Below are positions 60,490-64,000 of a stretch of 64,000 bases of DNA, one piece after another. The position numbers and the translations under genes are program-made. Position 1 is the stretch's first letter. The number at the start of each line of letters is the position of its first letter. The stretch is from DATJGF01 sp035495315 (lineage in GTDB: Bacteria > Verrucomicrobiota > Verrucomicrobiia > Limisphaerales > UBA8199): contig DATJGF010000229.1 of assembly GCA_035495315.1 (NCBI GenBank), positions 114,022-178,021 on the forward strand. The letters are read 5' to 3'. Under the pieces are notes generated by a model. The model saw only the letters and a list, made by a program, of their open reading frames with translations, had not been told where the DNA came from and ran no database searches.

Positions 60490-63400
60490 ATGAAGTGTAT
60501 TCCGAGCTCTTATCCACCGGCGAGGCCGCTCTTGTTGATTGGCTTATCGCTCGCGTTTTTGGCGTCTGTGCTTGTTCCGACCTCCTCTGCCTTAGCTGAG
60601 AACGCCCCCTTCCCCAAGCCACCTTATAACACCCGCCAGCAAGACAGTCGCTTTCTGGCACCCGAAGAGGCCGTCAAGAAGTTCCACCTGCCTTCCGGTT
60701 TCCACGTCACTCTGTTTGCGGGTGAACCAAACGTGCAACAGCCCATCGGCATGACGTTGGATCCCCGCGGCCGGCTTTGGGTCGCGGAGAATTACACCTA
60801 CTCGGAACGCCCCTTGAGCTGGGACACAAATCTTTCCGATCGGATCATCATTCTGGAAGATACCAATCACGACGGGCAGTTCGACAAACGCACGGTGTTT
60901 TGGGACCGCGCCAAAAAACTGACGAGCGTCGCGGTCGGTTTCGGCGGCGTCTATGCGCTCTGCCCGCCGCAACTGCTCTTCATTCCGGATCGCAATGGCG
61001 ACGATGTGCCCGACAGCGAACCGCGGGTGCTGCTCGACGGCTTCGAAGACACGGTGGTTTGGCACAATATTGCCAACGGCCTCAAGCTCGGGCCCGACGG
61101 CTGGCTCTATGGGCGGCAAGGCATTCAAGGCGTAAGTCATGTCGGTCCGCCCGGTTCAGCTGCTGACCAAAGGATCGCTGTGAACGCGGGCATCTGGCGC
61201 TTTCACCCGGTCACCCATCGATTTGAGGTCGTCGCCGAAGGGACAACCAACCCGTGGGGCGCCGACTGGGATGACAACGGACAATTGTTTTTTATCAATA
61301 CGGTCATCGGCCATTTTTGGCATGTGGTGCCCGGAGCGTATTACAGGCGGATGTACGGTGAACACGCGCGCCAGCACCTCTACGAACTGATCGACCAGAC
61401 GGCCGATCACTTTCATTGGGATACGCGGGAAGTGTGGAGCAAGATCCGCGAGATCGGTGTCAGTCCCACCACTTCTCAGGCAGGTGGCGGCCATGCCCAT
61501 TGCGGCATGATGATTTACCTGGGGGATAACTGGCCGGACCGCTATCGCAACTCGATGTTCACTGTCAACTTCCATGGCAAGCGCGTCAATAACGATACTA
61601 TCGAGCGACAAGGAGCCACTTACACCGCTCATCATGCGCCCGATCTCCTCACCGTCGACGATCCCTGGTTTCGCGGTATCGACCTTTTGTACGGTCCCGA
61701 TGGCGGCGTTTTCCTTTCGGACTGGTCTGATACCGGTGAATGCCACAATGCCGATGGCATCAACCGAACTTCGGGCCGCATCTATAAAATCACCTACGGC
61801 GAAGTGCCACCGCAATGGACCGGCGATCTGACCAAACTATCGGACCATGAGCTGATCAACCTGCAGTTTCATCACAATGACTGGCTGGTCCGCGAAGCGC
61901 GACAGGTGCTGCAGGAACGCGCGGCTCGCGGCGACAAAATGACGGCTGTCCATACCGCCCTGCACGAGATGTTCGAGTCCCAAAGGGACGTGCGCCGCAA
62001 GCTCCGCGCCCTTTGGGCGCTGTATGTCACCGGCGGGACGGACGAGGCCTGGCTGCGGCAAGTAATGCGATCCGATAACGAGCAATTGCGAGTTTGGGCT
62101 ATCCAGTTGCTGGTCGATCAAGGCGCGCCGAGCGATTCGGTGTCGACTGAGTTCGTTCAGATGGCCAAGACCGAACCTTCTGGCCTGGTGCTCACATTTC
62201 TGGCCTCAGCGATGCGTCGCGTCCCGCTGGACCAGCGCTGGCCAATCGCTACCGCCCTCGCCCAGCGCACCGAATTTGCGGAGGACCGCGTATTGCCGTT
62301 GATGATCTGGTATGGGATTGAGCCCGCCATTCCGGACGCTTCGGAAAAAGCAATTGAGTTTGCCCAACACAGCGCATCAGCGAAGCTCTCCGGGTTCGTC
62401 GCGCGGCGGCTGGTTGAAGAATCAAACGCAAAATCAGCCCCGATGGATCGAGTCGTGAATTTATTAAAAGGGCAGAGCGATACAAGATTCCAAGCCGCCG
62501 TTTTGAACGGCATCAGCGAGGCGCTCAGAAATGTTCAAAAACCTGCCGCGCCGGGCTCGTGGCCGGCTGTCGGAGCGCTGCTGGCGGGCAGTTCGGATAC
62601 AGAGGTGAGCAATTTAGCTCGCGAACTCAGCGCCCTGTTTGGCGATCCCGGAGCAATAGAAAACCTGCGCTCCAAAGTAGCCGATACCAATGCCGACATG
62701 GCAGCGCGCCGTCAGGCGCTGCAAACGTTGCTGCGGGCGCGCGTAGGCAACCTGACTTCTCTCCTGACACCGTTGTTGGATGACAAAAGTCTCGCGACCG
62801 ACGCTATACGCGCGTTGGCAACAACGGGAGATCCACACACACCCGAGCTTCTACTCGCGCGGTATCCAGCTGCGGTCGATGCGGAAATCCGCACCGAAAT
62901 GATCAATGCATTGGCGTCTCGTTCCACCTTCGCGACAAATTTGATCGAGTCGCTGCATCGCGGAGTCATTTCGAGAAAAGACGTTGGCCCCACCCAGGTC
63001 CGGCAATTGCGCAGCCTCAAAGATCCGGAAATCGACTCGAGCGTTGCCGCTCTTTGGCCCCAGCTCGACGATTCCCCCTCCGCCAAACGGGAATTGCTGA
63101 CTCGCTACAAGCAGTTGCTGACGCCTACCCGTCTCCAAACCGCGGATCCTTCCGCCGGCCGGCAGGTTTTTAAACTGGCCTGTGGCGTCTGTCACACGTT
63201 GTTCGGTGAAGGTGCCAAAATCGGACCGGAACTCACCGGCGCCGATCGCCGCAATCTGGATTACCTGCTTGAAAACATTCTCGATCCGAGCGCGGTTGTG
63301 CCGGAGAACTATCGGGCCTGGGTGATCACGATGAAAGATGACCGCGTGCTCAACGGGATTATCGAAGCCAAATCCGATCAAACAGTTACGCTGCAAACGA

Positions 63401-63576
63401 CTTCAGAAAAAATGGTCCTTCAGCGCAGCGACATCGACTCCATCTCCCAGTCACAACTCTCGATGATGCCGGACGGTTTGCTCCAAGGTCTCATCGAGCA
63501 GCAAGTCGCGGATCTGGTCGCCTACCTGATGTCGCCCGAGCAGGTTCCCCTTGCCGCTAGACCGACATCGAAGTAA
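60490..63576 (+). CDS. PVC-type membrane-bound dehydrogenase with C-terminal cytochrome c
   Basis: A 1028-residue secreted protein, common and expanded in Planctomycetes and Verrucomicrobia, of unknown substrate. After a signal peptide (~10-38) it has a beta-propeller dehydrogenase-like part (~60-430, PIGMTLDPRGRLWVAENYTY, YGPDGGVFLSDWSDTGECHN), a long HEAT-type helical middle (~450-840), and a C-terminal cytochrome c domain with haem site CGVCH (Cys898, Cys901, His902) and GPELTGADRRNLDYLLENIL, ending with a Met-rich SQSQLSMMPDGLL. Start ATG 60490. Probably periplasmic or surface-bound. Confidence 0.92.
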   Translation: MKCIPSSYPPARPLLLIGLSLAFLASVLVPTSSALAENAPFPKPPYNTRQQDSRFLAPEEAVKKFHLPSGFHVTLFAGEPNVQQPIGMTLDPRGRLWVAENYTYSERPLSWDTNLSDRIIILEDTNHDGQFDKRTVFWDRAKKLTSVAVGFGGVYALCPPQLLFIPDRNGDDVPDSEPRVLLDGFEDTVVWHNIANGLKLGPDGWLYGRQGIQGVSHVGPPGSAADQRIAVNAGIWRFHPVTHRFEVVAEGTTNPWGADWDDNGQLFFINTVIGHFWHVVPGAYYRRMYGEHARQHLYELIDQTADHFHWDTREVWSKIREIGVSPTTSQAGGGHAHCGMMIYLGDNWPDRYRNSMFTVNFHGKRVNNDTIERQGATYTAHHAPDLLTVDDPWFRGIDLLYGPDGGVFLSDWSDTGECHNADGINRTSGRIYKITYGEVPPQWTGDLTKLSDHELINLQFHHNDWLVREARQVLQERAARGDKMTAVHTALHEMFESQRDVRRKLRALWALYVTGGTDEAWLRQVMRSDNEQLRVWAIQLLVDQGAPSDSVSTEFVQMAKTEPSGLVLTFLASAMRRVPLDQRWPIATALAQRTEFAEDRVLPLMIWYGIEPAIPDASEKAIEFAQHSASAKLSGFVARRLVEESNAKSAPMDRVVNLLKGQSDTRFQAAVLNGISEALRNVQKPAAPGSWPAVGALLAGSSDTEVSNLARELSALFGDPGAIENLRSKVADTNADMAARRQALQTLLRARVGNLTSLLTPLLDDKSLATDAIRALATTGDPHTPELLLARYPAAVDAEIRTEMINALASRSTFATNLIESLHRGVISRKDVGPTQVRQLRSLKDPEIDSSVAALWPQLDDSPSAKRELLTRYKQLLTPTRLQTADPSAGRQVFKLACGVCHTLFGEGAKIGPELTGADRRNLDYLLENILDPSAVVPENYRAWVITMKDDRVLNGIIEAKSDQTVTLQTTSEKMVLQRSDIDSISQSQLSMMPDGLLQGLIEQQVADLVAYLMSPEQVPLAARPTSK

Positions 63577-63613
63577 CTACCCGCAATCGATTTTGCAACG
63601 CGCAAAGGTCAAC

Positions 63614-63690
63614 TGTAGGAAACGACGTAAGGAGACTCTGTTCGATCCCCTTCTGCGCTCAGTCAGAGTCTCCTTACGTCGTCTCCTACA
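63614..63690. repeat. 27-bp near-perfect inverted repeat with GTAG/CTAC ends
   Basis: TGTAGGAAACGACGTAAGGAG from 63614 pairs with the segment ending at 63690 over 27 bp with one mismatch and a 23-base loop. GTAG (63615-63618) and CTAC (63686-63689) mark the ends. It lies between convergent genes and may also end their transcripts. The internal stem-loop of other GTAG elements is not seen in this one. Confidence 0.8.
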
Positions 63691-63694
63691 AGGT

Positions 63695-64000
63695 TCATAG
63701 TGGTATTTCTGCGATCGACGGCGCATACCAGCACCTAACCCCAGAGCTTATTCCCAGCCCCAGCAAAGTCCGGCCATCGGGAGAGAAACCCAACCAAAAC
63801 GTCAAATCGCCAGGGCCTGACAGGTTCAATACCTCCTGCATGGTCGCGAGGTCCCACACCTTGGCGGTTTCATTGCCGGAGCTCCCCGTGACCAGCCGTC
63901 GGCCATCTGCGGAAAAGGCCAGGCCATGCACGCCCAGTAAATGCCCGCGCAACGTGCCGACCTCCTGCCACGAGCCGGTTCGCCATACTTTAGCGACGCC
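63695..64000 (-). CDS. C-terminal part of a WD40-repeat protein (cut by window edge)
   Basis: The frame is open to the window end. It shows WD40 blades: GVAKVWRTGSWQEVGTLRGH, then LLGVHGLAFSADGRRLVTGS, AKVWDLATMQEVLNLSG and WLGFSPDGRTLLGLG, closing with ISSGVRCW. WD40 proteins form propellers for protein binding and, in this phylum, are often joined to serine/threonine kinases or sigma factors; here the N-terminal part is outside. A TTG at 63952 is only an internal start. Confidence 0.85.
   Translation of the reverse strand, partial: GVAKVWRTGSWQEVGTLRGHLLGVHGLAFSADGRRLVTGSSGNETAKVWDLATMQEVLNLSGPGDLTFWLGFSPDGRTLLGLGISSGVRCWYAPSIAEIPL

Overview
The window looks like chromosomal DNA of a Verrucomicrobiota bacterium, most like the soil/freshwater Pedosphaera/Limisphaerales type. 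This is an inference from gene content: a 1028-residue PVC-type dehydrogenase with a C-terminal CxxCH haem site, three orphan prepilin-like proteins with H-X9-DG-type ends, a secretin/PilM/PilO-like locus resembling the Akkermansia Amuc_1098-1102 pilus region, DUF1015, DUF2961, DUF5060, DUF3592 and S53 proteins, and an EF-P with an unusual loop. I see no phage, insertion sequence, CRISPR array or rRNA. There is one tRNA, tRNA-Glu(CUC).

Layout. 0-7.4 kb: end of an unknown gene, then a type IV pilus/type II secretion operon (secretin, PilM-PilN-like fusion, PilO-like, PilP/GspC-like, PilB/GspE ATPase). 7.5-14.5 kb: rpmB, DUF1015, Sel1, BON, TPR-like, SGNH hydrolase and a prepilin. 14.7-19.1 kb: LOG protein, M16 peptidase, pabB and pabC in a tight, partly overlapping run. 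19.4-23.3 kb (minus): PagL-like deacylase, nadC, birA, coaX. 23.4-30.5 kb: Tat-exported Gfo/Idh/MocA oxidoreductase, two more prepilins, a DUF3592/arrestin-like pair and a TPR protein. 30.5-35.3 kb (minus): htrA, ftsH and a dnaJ-like gene, a protein quality-control block. 35.5-44 kb: DUF5060 protein, KDG kinase, YlbF-like protein, TPR protein, HhH-GPD glycosylase, a decayed SDR gene, and an isochorismatase-like/DUF2961/lipoprotein operon. 44.4-51.1 kb: efp, zinc-ribbon protein, sigma-54 response regulator, and a TetR-HlyD-ABC ATPase-ABC permease efflux operon with a clear TetR operator. 51.3-55.8 kb: accessory stretch with small unknown proteins, a receiver domain without its phospho-acceptor Asp, a CheB remnant and the tRNA. 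56-64 kb: HEAT-repeat protein, S53 peptidase, acetyl-CoA synthetase, PVC-type dehydrogenase and the end of a WD40 protein.

The intergenic DNA is the most unusual part. Nearly every longer gap, especially between convergent genes, carries long, often perfect inverted repeats. Several are headed by GTAG followed by a stem-loop and occur singly or as inverted pairs, the architecture of REP/REPIN elements moved by RAYT transposases; no RAYT gene lies in the window. Other families are TCCGAAA-rich, AACGTT-rich and CTCTCCC/GGGAGAG-type repeats, and a ~95-bp unit is present twice in opposite orientation, 34 kb apart. I found no clear-cut new defence or mobile system; the best candidates for undescribed biology are the DUF3592/arrestin-like pair, these repeat families, and the small-protein region at 53.6-55.1 kb.
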